Source: Clostridiales bacterium
GTDB lineage: Bacteria > Bacillota > Clostridia > Caldicoprobacterales > DTU083
Reading direction: 5' to 3'
Assembly: GCA_012842605.1 (NCBI GenBank)
Contig: DUSN01000026.1
Coordinates: 21,285 to 85,284 of the forward strand
DNA: 64,000 nt
Below, one piece after another: positions 1 through 8,732 of the stretch; position 1 is the stretch's first letter; each line of letters begins with the position of its first letter. The notes under the pieces are model-generated. The model worked only from the letters and a program-made list of their open reading frames with translations, was not told the DNA's origin and searched no databases. The position numbers and the translations under genes were made by a program.

Positions 1-107
1 TTACGAATCCACCTGCTGCTTACGATAACAGCATTGCTGCCCAGCTCATACTTGATGCGTGTCGTTGCCTCATTCATATCCTTTGCCAGGTATCTCTTAA
101 TTGTCAT
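1..107 (-). CDS. flhF: FlhF, flagellar SRP-like GTPase (N-terminal fragment)
   Basis: Only the first 35 codons lie in the window; the gene runs off the left edge. The start reads MTIKRYLAKDMNEATTRIKY, the typical basic N-terminal segment of FlhF, the SRP-family GTPase that helps place flagella and their early components at the membrane. The ATG lies inside the end of flhA (11-base overlap), so the two are translationally coupled, the usual flhA-flhF order in Firmicutes. The GTPase domain is not visible, so the call rests on the N-terminus and position. Confidence 0.85.
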   Translation of the reverse strand, partial: MTIKRYLAKDMNEATTRIKYELGSNAVIVSSRWIR

Positions 108-2178
108 AAATATTCACCATCCCTACTGTCTCTATTTCTATGGAATTGGGTATTTCATTCAGAGACAGCACAGCAATATGAGGAAACGCCATTTCTATCA
201 TCCTCTTAAAAGGTGCACGGATTTTGGGAGAAGCCAGAATAACCGGCCTTATTTGCTCAAGGGATAATCGCTCCGTTATCATATGGATATTTTCCAAAAT
301 TTTGGTGCTGATGTCAGGTGCGATTGCCGGGAAGGACCCCTGAAAGGATTTTTGTATATTATCGCTTATGTACTGTTCCAATTTCGGGTGAATAGTGACC
401 ACTCTTAATACCTGGTTTTCATCGAGATAAGGAAGAACAATCGTCCTGCTCAGGGAATACCGTACATACTCCGTTAACATTTCCAAATTTTTTGTACTGC
501 CTGCAAAGTCCGCCAAAGTTTCCAGAATGGTCACCAGGTCTTTTATCGGGACTTTTTCCCTTAATAAATTCTGCAGTATTTTTTGTATTTCTCCCAAGGA
601 CAACAGGTTGGGTATCAATTCTTCTATAACGGCACTATACTTATCTTTCAGTGCATCGATCATCTTTTTAACTTCCTGTCTGCCAAGCAGCTCATGGCTG
701 TGCTCACGGATTACCTCACCCAGATGGGTTACCATGACAGTAGTAGCATCAACAGTTGTATATCCCAGCATTTCTGCTCTGTCTTTATCCCCTTTTTCAA
801 CCCATAAAGCAGGCAGTCCAAATGCAGGCTCTATTGTTGGAATTCCTTCCAGGTTGATTTTTTCATTGGCTGGATCCATAACCAGCAGATGATTGGGCAT
901 AACTTCGCCTCTGGCTACTACAATCCCTTTAACTTTCAGTGTATACTCATTGGTTTTCAACTGCAGGTTATCCCTTATGCGTATTGATGGTATGACAATT
1001 CCCAGTTCATGGGCACACTGTCTCCTGATACCGGATATCCTCTCCAGCAAATCTCCCCCGTTTTTATCATCAGCAAGGGCAATCAGCCCATAACCGATTT
1101 CCACTTCCAGCATTTCTACCTGTGTAAAATCCATGTAGTTTTCAGGCTCTCTTTGCTCAGCAGGCTGGACGCTCTGGACGGCAGCTATCTGTTCCATGCT
1201 TTCTTTTGTTTTCTCTTCCTTGTACAACAACCAGGCACCAACCCCGCAGGCGACTGCCAGTAAGACAAAAGGAATCGTCGGAAGCCCGGGAACCAAGCCA
1301 AGAGTCAGCAAAACAACAGCTGCAATAACCATTACTTTCGGAAACGCAAACAGCTGGCTGCTCAAATCAGTCCCGAAATTTTTTTCAGAAGCGGAACGGG
1401 TTACCAGAATACCTGATGCAACGGATATCATTAGAGAAGGAATCTGACTAACCAGACCATTGCCTATTGTTAGCAGTGCAAATTGAGTAAGGGCTTCCAT
1501 AATGTCATAGCCTTGCTGCAATACATAAATTGCAATACCTCCGATGAAATTAACCAGAGTTATAATTATGCCTGCTATGGAATCTCCCTTAACAAATTTC
1601 ATAGCACCGTCCATGGCACCATAGAAATCCGCTTCTTTTTGCAGCTTCTGTCTTCTTTCTTTAGCTTCTTCCTCGTTAATTATCCCGGCATTCAAATCCG
1701 CATCGATACTCATTTGTTTGCCGGGCATGGCATCCAGGGCAAACCTTGCCGACACTTCTGATACCCTGCTGGAACCGCTGGTAATTACAATCAGCTGAAT
1801 AACAACAATAATAATGTAAATTATGGCACCGACCACATAATTGTCCCCGGTAACAAAAACGCCAAAAGACTCCACTACCTGCCCGGCATACCCATCTCTC
1901 AGGATCAGCCTGGTAGCGGAGATATTCAGACCCAGCCGGAATAAGGTGGTAACCAGCAGGAGAGTAGGAAAAATAGAAAACTGCAGAATTTCGGTAGTGA
2001 ACATGGATAATAACAGGATTATTACTGATAATGAAATATTAAAAGTCAGCAATAAATCCAGTAAACCAGGCGGAATCGGAAGTATAATTAATGTAATAAT
2101 GCCCAATACACCAAAAGCTGTTAATACATCAATATATTTTGTTGGGTTAGAGTACAGCTGTTTTATATTCGCTAACAT
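97..2178 (-). CDS. flhA: FlhA, flagellar type III export gate protein
   Basis: A 693-residue membrane protein of the flagellar export gate. The first about 300 residues hold some eight hydrophobic segments; the family signature lies in the cytoplasmic loop around residues 140-170 (SEVSARFALDAMPGKQMSID). The C-terminal half is the cytosolic domain that docks chaperone-substrate complexes and forms the nonameric ring. An upstream in-frame ATG at 2259 would add 27 residues reaching back into fliR-flhB; I chose 2178 because MLANIKQLYSNPTKYIDVL is followed directly by the first membrane segment and it clears the upstream stop. It lies 7 bases after the FliR-FlhB fusion and overlaps flhF. Confidence 0.96.
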   Translation of the reverse strand: MLANIKQLYSNPTKYIDVLTAFGVLGIITLIILPIPPGLLDLLLTFNISLSVIILLLSMFTTEILQFSIFPTLLLVTTLFRLGLNISATRLILRDGYAGQVVESFGVFVTGDNYVVGAIIYIIIVVIQLIVITSGSSRVSEVSARFALDAMPGKQMSIDADLNAGIINEEEAKERRQKLQKEADFYGAMDGAMKFVKGDSIAGIIITLVNFIGGIAIYVLQQGYDIMEALTQFALLTIGNGLVSQIPSLMISVASGILVTRSASEKNFGTDLSSQLFAFPKVMVIAAVVLLTLGLVPGLPTIPFVLLAVACGVGAWLLYKEEKTKESMEQIAAVQSVQPAEQREPENYMDFTQVEMLEVEIGYGLIALADDKNGGDLLERISGIRRQCAHELGIVIPSIRIRDNLQLKTNEYTLKVKGIVVARGEVMPNHLLVMDPANEKINLEGIPTIEPAFGLPALWVEKGDKDRAEMLGYTTVDATTVMVTHLGEVIREHSHELLGRQEVKKMIDALKDKYSAVIEELIPNLLSLGEIQKILQNLLREKVPIKDLVTILETLADFAGSTKNLEMLTEYVRYSLSRTIVLPYLDENQVLRVVTIHPKLEQYISDNIQKSFQGSFPAIAPDISTKILENIHMITERLSLEQIRPVILASPKIRAPFKRMIEMAFPHIAVLSLNEIPNSIEIETVGMVNIYDN

Positions 2179-2185
2179 TACAGAT

Positions 2186-4030
2186 TCATCCTTGCTGCAT
2201 TTTTCCTTGCATATGGTATACCATAGCCAATACTTCTGCCACAGCCTGATATAATTCAATGGGAATCTCCCGGCCTACCTCGCCTTTATAGTATAATGCT
2301 CTGGCCAGGGGCTTGTTCTCTACTATGGCAATCTCTTCCTTCTTCGCAATCTCTCGTATCTTTTCTGCTACATAATCAGCACCTTTTGCCAATATCACAG
2401 GCGCATTATAGGATTTTTCATCATATTTCAGAGCTACAGCCAGATGTGTTGGGTTGGTAATAACCACATCCGCTTGAGGTACAGCTGCCATCATTCGGCT
2501 CATAGCCAGCTGCCTCTGCTTCTGTCTCCTAAGTGATCTGATCTGCGGATCACCCTCCATTTGCTTTAGCTCTTCCTTCACTTCTTCTTTTGTCATTTTC
2601 AGGCTCTTATGGAATGTAAAGCGCTGATATAAATAGTCCATTGCACCCAGGATTAACATCATAATGCCAACCCTTGTCAATAGTCCTAAAATCAAATCCT
2701 TGACAACAGGGAACACACCTCTGATGCTTATATGAGTGATGGACAGAATCTGCTGCAGGTTATCTCTTATAAAAGACCAGGCTAGGTATCCAATCAGGAT
2801 CAGTTTTAAAAAATTCTTCACAAACTCGATGAATGCTCTTTGGGAAAAGATGTTTTTAAATCCTTGTATGGGGTTAAGCCTGTTCAAATCCGGCTTTAAT
2901 GGGTCTGTCGACCGGATAAGGCCTGTCTGCATGAGGCTGGCTAATACCCCGATTACCATGACACCCGCCATGAGTGGCAGCACTACTACCATATAAATAC
3001 CAGAATCCTGCAGAAATATATTTATCAAATTTCTCTGGGTAACACTTCTGGTCAACCCGTTTTCAAGAGAATGCCTCAGGTACTTATGCAGTGAAGAAAA
3101 TAAAGAGTTGCCCATCATGTTGCCAAATATAATTAACAGGAGCAAGGTTATTGCAGAATTCAAGTCAATACTTTTGGCAACCTGTCCTTTTTTTCTTGCG
3201 TCGTCCTTCCTTTTGGGAGTGGGTTCCTCTGTTTTTTCTCCTGCAGCAAAAGCAAGGGCTAAGGGCATATCCTGCATAAAATCATTTAGCCACCATGGAA
3301 GGTTCTCAATTGCATTTATCAGGCTATTAATCAGTGCAGGCAATAAGGCTGCAGCAGCCAGGATACCCAATAGCATTTTTAATGGAAGGTTTAGCATCAG
3401 GATGTTGATCTGAGGAACGGTCCGGGAGATTATCCCCATTACTACATCTGCCAGCAGCACGATAAAGATAATCGGCATGGCAATTTCAAAAGCAATCAAA
3501 AAGGTATCGGTGAAAAGCTGAATAATGTTGCCCAGGTACAACTGGCCAAAGTTAAGCTGGGTCAATGGTACAAGTTCAAAGCTCTGTACCATTGCATGGA
3601 TGAGGTAGTAATGACCGTTCACAGCATAAAACAATGTAATACCAATCCAATAATACAGGTTTCCAAACAAAGATACTCGATTGCTGCTCATGGGATCATA
3701 ATAGGTCGCCATGGAAAATCCTATCTGAAAGTCTACCATCTGGCCGGCCATTTGGAAACAAATAAAAACCAAATTTACTATATAGCCCAGCGCTAACCCA
3801 AATAAAATTTCTTTTGCTGCCAGTATGCCGTATGCCAGAAGCGATTCCTCTATCATTGGCTGGTAAGGTATAACCATATATAGAATATATGCCAGTAATA
3901 AAGATAAACCTATCTTCAGAAGTGAAGGTATACCTCTGAGACTGAGTAGGGGAGTAGCTGCCAGGAAGCTTATTATACGCATTAATATCAACAAGAATAT
4001 GGCTGCCTGATTAATACTGAAAGATAACAC
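2186..4030 (-). CDS. fliR-flhB: FliR-FlhB fusion, flagellar export gate and substrate-specificity switch
   Basis: A single 614-residue frame joins two export-gate proteins. Residues 1 to about 255 are FliR (membrane segments, conserved region QMAGQMVDFQIGFSMA). From about residue 262 the FlhB start appears (EKTEEPTPKRKDDARKKG), then four membrane segments and the FlhB cytoplasmic domain with the autocleavage motif NPTH at residues 526-529. Cleavage between N and P switches export from hook to filament substrates. The frame is uninterrupted, and such fusions are known in clostridia, so it is probably real and not a sequencing artefact. Start is GTG with AGGTGG just upstream. It sits between fliQ and flhA, as expected. 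Confidence 0.96.
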   Translation of the reverse strand: MLSFSINQAAIFLLILMRIISFLAATPLLSLRGIPSLLKIGLSLLLAYILYMVIPYQPMIEESLLAYGILAAKEILFGLALGYIVNLVFICFQMAGQMVDFQIGFSMATYYDPMSSNRVSLFGNLYYWIGITLFYAVNGHYYLIHAMVQSFELVPLTQLNFGQLYLGNIIQLFTDTFLIAFEIAMPIIFIVLLADVVMGIISRTVPQINILMLNLPLKMLLGILAAAALLPALINSLINAIENLPWWLNDFMQDMPLALAFAAGEKTEEPTPKRKDDARKKGQVAKSIDLNSAITLLLLIIFGNMMGNSLFSSLHKYLRHSLENGLTRSVTQRNLINIFLQDSGIYMVVVLPLMAGVMVIGVLASLMQTGLIRSTDPLKPDLNRLNPIQGFKNIFSQRAFIEFVKNFLKLILIGYLAWSFIRDNLQQILSITHISIRGVFPVVKDLILGLLTRVGIMMLILGAMDYLYQRFTFHKSLKMTKEEVKEELKQMEGDPQIRSLRRQKQRQLAMSRMMAAVPQADVVITNPTHLAVALKYDEKSYNAPVILAKGADYVAEKIREIAKKEEIAIVENKPLARALYYKGEVGREIPIELYQAVAEVLAMVYHMQGKMQQG

Positions 4031-4038
4031 GATGCCAC

Positions 4039-4308
4039 CTATCCTACAATATTAGAAACATAACTGAAAATTCGGTTGGTAAAGCTGAGCAGTGTATTTA
4101 TCATAAAAGCCCCGGCAATTATTAATACAAGAAACACACACAGAATCTTCGGAACAAAGGTAAGGGTCTGTTCCTGTATCTGTGTAGTTGCCTGTAATAT
4201 GCTGATTACCAGCCCTACTACCAAAGCTGTAACCAAAACAGGGGCGGAGACCAATATTGTGGTAGTAAGTGCATCTCTTACGATATCCAGTATGACTTCC
4301 TGATTCAT
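4039..4308 (-). CDS. fliQ: FliQ, flagellar export gate subunit
   Basis: An 89-residue protein with two hydrophobic hairpin segments (about residues 15-38 and 52-76) and the family stretch ISILQATTQIQEQTLTFVPK between them. FliQ packs with FliP and FliR in the helical export gate at the centre of the basal body. The length is that of the family. It lies 12 bases after fliP and 8 bases before the FliR-FlhB fusion, within one long operon. Confidence 0.95.
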   Translation of the reverse strand: MNQEVILDIVRDALTTTILVSAPVLVTALVVGLVISILQATTQIQEQTLTFVPKILCVFLVLIIAGAFMINTLLSFTNRIFSYVSNIVG

Positions 4309-4320
4309 AGCTTCCTCCTG

Positions 4321-5082
4321 TTACACAAACCCTTCTACCAGGGATTTGACAATCAAATGCCATCCGTCTACCAGAATAAACAATAGCAGTTTAAATGGCA
4401 GAGAAATCGTTACAGGCGGGAGCATGAACATACCCATTGACATCAGGATACCGGAAACCACCATATCAATTACAATGAAAGGAATGTACAATAAAAAGCC
4501 AATGGTAAAGGCTGTCTTTAACTCACTGATTACAAATGCCGGTATTAATGTCGTCAAGGATACATCCATCCTGTCTTCCGGCATCTCCTGCTGCGAAATA
4601 TTGATGAACAAAGCCAGGTCCTTTTCCCGGGTCTGCCTTAGCATAAATTCCCTGATGGGCTGGCTACCGGCTTCGATTGCCTCTTCCTGAGTGATCGTTC
4701 CTTCCAGGTAAGGTTCAACTGCTGTTTCCATGATCTGCCCTACAACGGGTGACATTATAAAAAATGTGAGAAATAAGGCAAGACCGATTAATACCTGGTT
4801 TGGAGGTGTTTGCTGGGTTGCCAGGGCATTCCTCAGCAGGGAAAAAACTACAATAACCCTTGTAAAGGAAGTAAGCAGCGTCAGTATGGACGGAGCCAGT
4901 GTCAGTATCGTCAGCAAAACCAAAATCTGAATGCTGTTTACAAATTGCTCCGGCTTTTCCACAGGTCCATAATTTATGCTGATATCAGGTATAGATATGG
5001 ATGGGGGCGCTGAAGCCATTGCACTTTGCCCTGTCAGTAAAACAAAGAATAACAAGACCAGTATCGCTGTTTTTTTAATCAT
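4321..5082 (-). CDS. fliP: FliP, flagellar export gate subunit
   Basis: A 253-residue protein with an N-terminal signal peptide (hydrophobic residues 5-22, ASA before the probable cut), as FliP proteins have. The family signatures FTRVIVVFSLLRNALATQQ and PFKLLLFILVDGW are present, with membrane segments in the N-terminal half and at the end. FliP forms the pentameric core of the export channel. Its start overlaps the end of fliO by 8 bases, so translation is probably coupled. Confidence 0.96.
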   Translation of the reverse strand: MIKKTAILVLLFFVLLTGQSAMASAPPSISIPDISINYGPVEKPEQFVNSIQILVLLTILTLAPSILTLLTSFTRVIVVFSLLRNALATQQTPPNQVLIGLALFLTFFIMSPVVGQIMETAVEPYLEGTITQEEAIEAGSQPIREFMLRQTREKDLALFINISQQEMPEDRMDVSLTTLIPAFVISELKTAFTIGFLLYIPFIVIDMVVSGILMSMGMFMLPPVTISLPFKLLLFILVDGWHLIVKSLVEGFV

Positions 5083-5431
5083 GTTGATTTTTCCTCTTTG
5101 CCAATTGAAGAATATAATTGCTCCATTTATTTAAGTAATCTGTCTGCTCTTTTTGGCTCATATATTCATTCACTTCCTCGCAATCAAGGGTTTTAATGAG
5201 CTCAATGTTGTTTTCGCTGACTCCCATTACCATATAGCTGTCGAATATTTTAACAATACACAGAAATTGCTTATTATGTATGGGAACGCGTTCCAATATC
5301 TGTATTGCCTTGATTTGGTTCTGCCTGTACAGATACTTGTTTGATAATCGCAGACTGATATAAGCAAGCAAAATAACTACGGGCAAAGCCAATAGCAGCT
5401 TTAAAGCGCTGAGCATTAAGTTTTCCGGCAT
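5075..5431 (-). CDS. fliO: FliO, flagellar export gate assembly protein
   Basis: A small protein of about 118 residues with one membrane segment near the N-terminus (LLLALPVVILLAYISLRL) and a short cytosolic domain with the motif RVPIHNKQFLCIVKI, typical of FliO/FliZ proteins. FliO helps assemble the FliP ring and is poorly conserved, so position directly before fliP supports the call. I chose the ATG at 5431 because GAGG precedes it by six bases; the ATG at 5443 would add four residues. Confidence 0.85.
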   Translation of the reverse strand: MPENLMLSALKLLLALPVVILLAYISLRLSNKYLYRQNQIKAIQILERVPIHNKQFLCIVKIFDSYMVMGVSENNIELIKTLDCEEVNEYMSQKEQTDYLNKWSNYILQLAKRKNQHD

Positions 5432-5446
5432 GGCTATCCTCATCCC

Positions 5447-5887
5447 TTATTGAATCAAGAAATCCATCAAAAAAATATCTGTTACAATCTTTTCAGGAAA
5501 AAACTGATTCAACTTATTCTGTATTTCATCTTTTAAGTCTTCCTCGGCCCTGGGCGACATGAGATCTTCTGCACTTTTGTTTCTGAGAATAGTAAGAACA
5601 GCATCCCTTGCCTGGACTTCATTTTTGGTGATATCTTTCTTGTCGTCCGGCAAGTTGTATCCTAAGGCAATCCTGATTTTGAGAAAATGGGAACCGTCTT
5701 TCAGATTTACAATGATTTCTTCCATGGGATAAGTATAATTCGTTATATTTGTTCTTTGTTCTTCTGCAAAAATAAAAGTTTTGCTGAAAAATGAAAATGT
5801 CAGAAATCCTGCAATAAACGCAATCAGGGGGATAACTACAAATAAAAAGCGTGATTTTTTTCTTCTACTCTCGATCGTTTGCTGCAC
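5447..5887 (-). CDS. fliL: FliL, basal-body-associated stator protein
   Basis: A 146-residue single-pass protein: basic N-terminus, one membrane segment (about residues 14-34), then the periplasmic FliL domain with DGSHFLKIRIALGY and a C-terminal segment ending FFPEKIVTDIFLMDFLIQ. FliL forms rings around the stator and helps it carry load. The start is GTG with AGGAGGG upstream, and the gene overlaps the end of motB by 23 bases. It is followed by fliO; the fliM-fliY-cheY genes found at this point in Bacillus are absent here. Confidence 0.92.
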   Translation of the reverse strand: MQQTIESRRKKSRFLFVVIPLIAFIAGFLTFSFFSKTFIFAEEQRTNITNYTYPMEEIIVNLKDGSHFLKIRIALGYNLPDDKKDITKNEVQARDAVLTILRNKSAEDLMSPRAEEDLKDEIQNKLNQFFPEKIVTDIFLMDFLIQ

Positions 5888-6659
5888 CCTCCGACCCTCC
5901 TTCCAGTGTTACCTCAATCAATATGTTAACTCTTCGGTTCAACGCTCTGTTTTCAGGCGTATCGTTCGGCACAATAGGCCTGTATTCCCCATAGCCTGCA
6001 GCGGATAATCTATTGGGTGCAATATTCTTCTCCTCTGCAAAATAGCGCACAACAGTAGTTGCTCTGTTTACAGACAGCTCCCAATTTGTAGCAAACTTGG
6101 ACCTTTTAATAGGCACATTATCCGTATGCCCTTCTACTATGATATTGTTATCAAATGCAGTAATCAGTTTCGTTAGTTTATCAAGCAATAATTTGCTTTC
6201 AGGTTTCAGTTCCGCTTCTCCGGGGTCAAAAAGAATATTGTCACTGATGTCAATTATAACCCCTCTTCGATCTACCCGCAGTCTTACATCCGCTTCCAGC
6301 TCTTCTTCCTCTACAAAACCTTTGACTATTTGGTAAATCTTTTCTATTTCTTTGTCCAAAATCTCCAGTCCATCCTCTGATGCTTCATCCTTGACAGGCT
6401 TCTTAGTCGCCTCAGGAATAGTTACAACATCATCTAATAAGTCGCCTATGGGCTGCGGACTACCATCAAATATTGATTCCCCGGCTCTTCCTGTTAAGGC
6501 CATTTGCAGCGATACTGCCAGCTGCTTGAACTTGGCTGCATCTATGCTGGAAAAAGTATACAATAGCACAAAAAAGGTCAGCAGCAGGGTTACCAGATCA
6601 GAATAGGTAGTGAGCCAGCTCGGTGAACTGTTCTGTTCTTCTCGTCTTCTTTTACTCAT
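5865..6659 (-). CDS. motB: MotB, flagellar stator protein
   Basis: A 264-residue stator subunit. The short basic N-terminus and single membrane helix carry the ion-binding aspartate (TYSDLVTLLL, Asp21). A linker leads to a C-terminal OmpA-like peptidoglycan-binding domain with NIIVEGHTDNVPI and NRALNRRVNILIEV. With MotA it forms the channel that drives rotation and anchors to the wall. It overlaps motA by 8 bases and fliL by 23. The coupling ion, H+ or Na+, cannot be decided from what I can see. Confidence 0.95.
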   Translation of the reverse strand: MSKRRREEQNSSPSWLTTYSDLVTLLLTFFVLLYTFSSIDAAKFKQLAVSLQMALTGRAGESIFDGSPQPIGDLLDDVVTIPEATKKPVKDEASEDGLEILDKEIEKIYQIVKGFVEEEELEADVRLRVDRRGVIIDISDNILFDPGEAELKPESKLLLDKLTKLITAFDNNIIVEGHTDNVPIKRSKFATNWELSVNRATTVVRYFAEEKNIAPNRLSAAGYGEYRPIVPNDTPENRALNRRVNILIEVTLEGGSEGAANDRE

Positions 6660-7461
6660 TTTCTGTCACCGTTTCCAGGTTGTGCGAAACTTTATTTCTC
6701 TCTATCCGTTCTTTGGGAGAAAGATAGGCAATCAGCTTTTCTTCTACAATTCGGGGATTGACTCCGGACTGAATTGCCAGCACCCCTTCTATCATCATTT
6801 CCATGGTATACAACTCTTCATCGGTTTGAGCCTTCAAGTTTTTCGCAATGGGGAGAAATATCATGTTAGCAAGCAGAGATCCATAGAATGTGGTAATAAG
6901 AGCGGTTGCCATTCCAGCGCCAATTTTGGAGGGATCATCCAGATCACTCAACATGATAATCAAACCAATTAAAGTACCCAGCATACCAAATCCGGGAGCC
7001 AGTTCGCCCCAGCTTTGAAAAATGCCTTCTCCGGTTCTGTGCCGATCTTCCATGGTGCTAATCTCCAGCTCCAAAATTTCCCTGATGGTTTCCGGATCAA
7101 TACCATCTACCACCATTTGCAGTCCCCTTTTTAAAAACGGATTGCTTATCAATGCAATATCATCTTCCAGGGACAACAAGCCTTCTTTTCTTGCCTTCTT
7201 GGAAAGATCTGTAAAAAGCGTAATCAAATCTCGTCTGTTGCTGGCAGGTTCATCAATAACCTTTTTTACAATAACAGGAATCTGCTTGATGTATTTAAAA
7301 GGATAGCTTATCAGCAAAGCTGCCAGGGACCCGAAGAAAGTAATAAGAATGGATGTTACGCTCCAAAACATATAGAAAGTTCCGCCATCCATTGAAATTG
7401 CGTAAACAACCAAAACCAGTCCGATGGTTAATGCTATAAGCGGGACAAAGTTCTTTTTCAT
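6652..7461 (-). CDS. motA: MotA, flagellar stator protein
   Basis: A 269-residue protein with two N-terminal and two C-terminal membrane helices around a large cytoplasmic loop. The family signature SWGELAPGFGMLGTLIGLI is present near residues 147-165, followed by ATALITTFYGSLLANMIFLP. The charged loop that contacts FliG lies between. It starts inside the flbD stop region (4-base overlap) and overlaps motB, so flbD-motA-motB are translated as a coupled set inside the basal-body operon, a common clostridial layout. Confidence 0.95.
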   Translation of the reverse strand: MKKNFVPLIALTIGLVLVVYAISMDGGTFYMFWSVTSILITFFGSLAALLISYPFKYIKQIPVIVKKVIDEPASNRRDLITLFTDLSKKARKEGLLSLEDDIALISNPFLKRGLQMVVDGIDPETIREILELEISTMEDRHRTGEGIFQSWGELAPGFGMLGTLIGLIIMLSDLDDPSKIGAGMATALITTFYGSLLANMIFLPIAKNLKAQTDEELYTMEMMIEGVLAIQSGVNPRIVEEKLIAYLSPKERIERNKVSHNLETVTENE

Positions 7462-7661
7462 TCTGTCACCTCCAAACGGACTTGATGAATGGCTCTCCGG
7501 TATGCTATGATTTTTTCCGCAACTACTTCTGCACTTTCACTGACTCGAACCTTTTTGCCACCTATCAGGGTGATTATAGTATCATGTACTTCTTCTATCT
7601 GTTCAATCAACTCCGGGTTAAGATAGAACACATTTCCCTTTAGAGTTGTTAGTTGTATCAT
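7458..7661 (-). CDS. flbD: FlbD-family (SwrD-like) flagellar protein
   Basis: A 67-residue protein that begins MIQLTTLKGNVFYLNPELIE and matches the short FlbD/SwrD family, which follows flgE and precedes motA or fliL in Firmicutes. In Bacillus subtilis SwrD raises motor power for swarming; the exact mechanism is unclear. There is no membrane segment. It is coupled to motA by a 4-base overlap and separated from flgE by 89 bases that carry a strong hairpin. Confidence 0.9.
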   Translation of the reverse strand: MIQLTTLKGNVFYLNPELIEQIEEVHDTIITLIGGKKVRVSESAEVVAEKIIAYRRAIHQVRLEVTE

Positions 7662-7696
7662 TGGAATTTCTCCTTACTGCTTGATCTTTGTTTTTA

Positions 7697-7729
7697 TGAT
7701 ATGGGGCAGCGCTAATCTGCCCCATATCA
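7697..7729 (-). other. Strong RNA hairpin between flgE and flbD
   Basis: A perfect 13-bp inverted repeat (TGATATGGGGCAG and its complement) encloses a 7-base loop. Neither strand has a U-run after it, so it is not a classical intrinsic terminator. It sits 22 bases after the flgE stop in the operon direction. Inferred role: protecting the 3' end of processed flgE mRNA, or lowering read-through into flbD-motAB. Confidence 0.7.
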
Positions 7730-7750
7730 CATGAAGACGGGATTTATATC

Positions 7751-8647
7751 CTATCTCTTCAGGTTAATCAACTCCTGAAGCATCTCGTCTGAGGTTGTTA
7801 TGATTCTGGAATTGGCTTGAAAAGCTCTGCTTGTTATGATCATTTCGGTAAATTCATTCGCCAAGTCTACATTGGACATTTCCAGATTACCCTGACGCAA
7901 AATTCCCAGTCCGTCCTCACTGGGGCTGCCATACTCCGCTGCACCGGAGTTGCGGGTGGTACCGTAGGTATTGCCCCCCAGCTTTTCCAGTCCCCCAACA
8001 TTGGGAAACTTAGCTAAAGCGACCCTGCCCGGGTAATACACCTCGCCATTTTCATAAATAGCAGTAATAAGACCGGTACCGTCTATGTAAAAAGCTTCCA
8101 GATGATAATCAACACCGCCATCATTAATCTTGTCCGGGATACTCAATATCTCCAGATTCGAACCATCTGACTGTATCGCATCAGGAAGGGTTTGATTGGG
8201 AACGCCATTGACGTCAAAATTTGACACTCCTAATATATAGTAACCTTCCGCATTAACCAGGCTGCCGTTGAAATCCTTATAAAAGGCACCATCACGAGTA
8301 TACCGCTTGATTTGTCCTGCAGTATCCATAGATACTACAAAGAAGCCTTCTCCTTCAATCCCCAGATCCAGATCTCTTCCGGTCGGCTGCAGGTTACCGT
8401 CTGCAAACATTGTATCGATAGCCGCTACAGTAACCCCATTGCCTACCTGCTGCGGGTTGATGCCTCCCCGACCGTTGGCAGTAGGTGCTTGTGCGAAAGC
8501 CCGGGTCTGGTAAAATGCGTCCTGGAACCTGACACGGTTTGACTTAAATGCAGTTGTGCTGACATTTGCTATATTATTACCAATCACATCCATCTTGATT
8601 TGGTTGCTTCTCATTCCTGATACACCTGAATACATTGAACGTATCAT
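7751..8647 (-). CDS. flgE: FlgE, flagellar hook protein (short Firmicutes type)
   Basis: A 298-residue axial protein. The N-terminus MIRSMYSGVSGMRSNQIKMD and NNIANVSTTAFKSNRVRFQD is the conserved flagellar rod/hook motif; the C-terminus ends with NVDLANEFTEMIITSRAFQA, the heptad region shared by axial proteins. The middle domain (GIEGEGFFVV) is short, so the hook subunit is close to the short Bacillus type and not the about 400-residue enteric type. FlgG is a possible alternative, but the place directly after fliK-flgD and before flbD favours hook. A strong AGGAGG ribosome site precedes the ATG. Confidence 0.88.
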   Translation of the reverse strand: MIRSMYSGVSGMRSNQIKMDVIGNNIANVSTTAFKSNRVRFQDAFYQTRAFAQAPTANGRGGINPQQVGNGVTVAAIDTMFADGNLQPTGRDLDLGIEGEGFFVVSMDTAGQIKRYTRDGAFYKDFNGSLVNAEGYYILGVSNFDVNGVPNQTLPDAIQSDGSNLEILSIPDKINDGGVDYHLEAFYIDGTGLITAIYENGEVYYPGRVALAKFPNVGGLEKLGGNTYGTTRNSGAAEYGSPSEDGLGILRQGNLEMSNVDLANEFTEMIITSRAFQANSRIITTSDEMLQELINLKR

Positions 8648-8675
8648 AATTCATCCTCCTGTTTTTATTATGGTA

Positions 8676-8730
8676 ATGCCACTTCAGTCGGTCCGTGGCA
8701 TATTGGCCTCCTAAAACAGGTCCGGCCAAT
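8676..8730 (-). other. Twin hairpins in the flgE leader
   Basis: Two back-to-back 7-bp hairpins precede flgE: ATTGGCC/GGCCAAT (8702-8730) and ATGCCAC/GTGGCAT (8676-8701), read on the minus strand. Both loops begin with the same CGGACC motif at the stem edge, and the first loop also contains AGGAGG. The flgE ribosome site CAGGAGGATG follows. The GGA motifs suggest, but do not prove, binding by the CsrA encoded nearby. Confidence 0.5.
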
Positions 8731-8732
8731 GT

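Noticed and set aside
2186..4030. FliR-FlhB junction as a sequencing error
   Set aside because: Both halves are complete, the frame is clean, and the fusion is known in clostridia.
7697..7729. Strong hairpin as intrinsic terminator
   Set aside because: No U-run follows on either strand, and flbD-motA-motB need read-through; kept as an RNA structure only.
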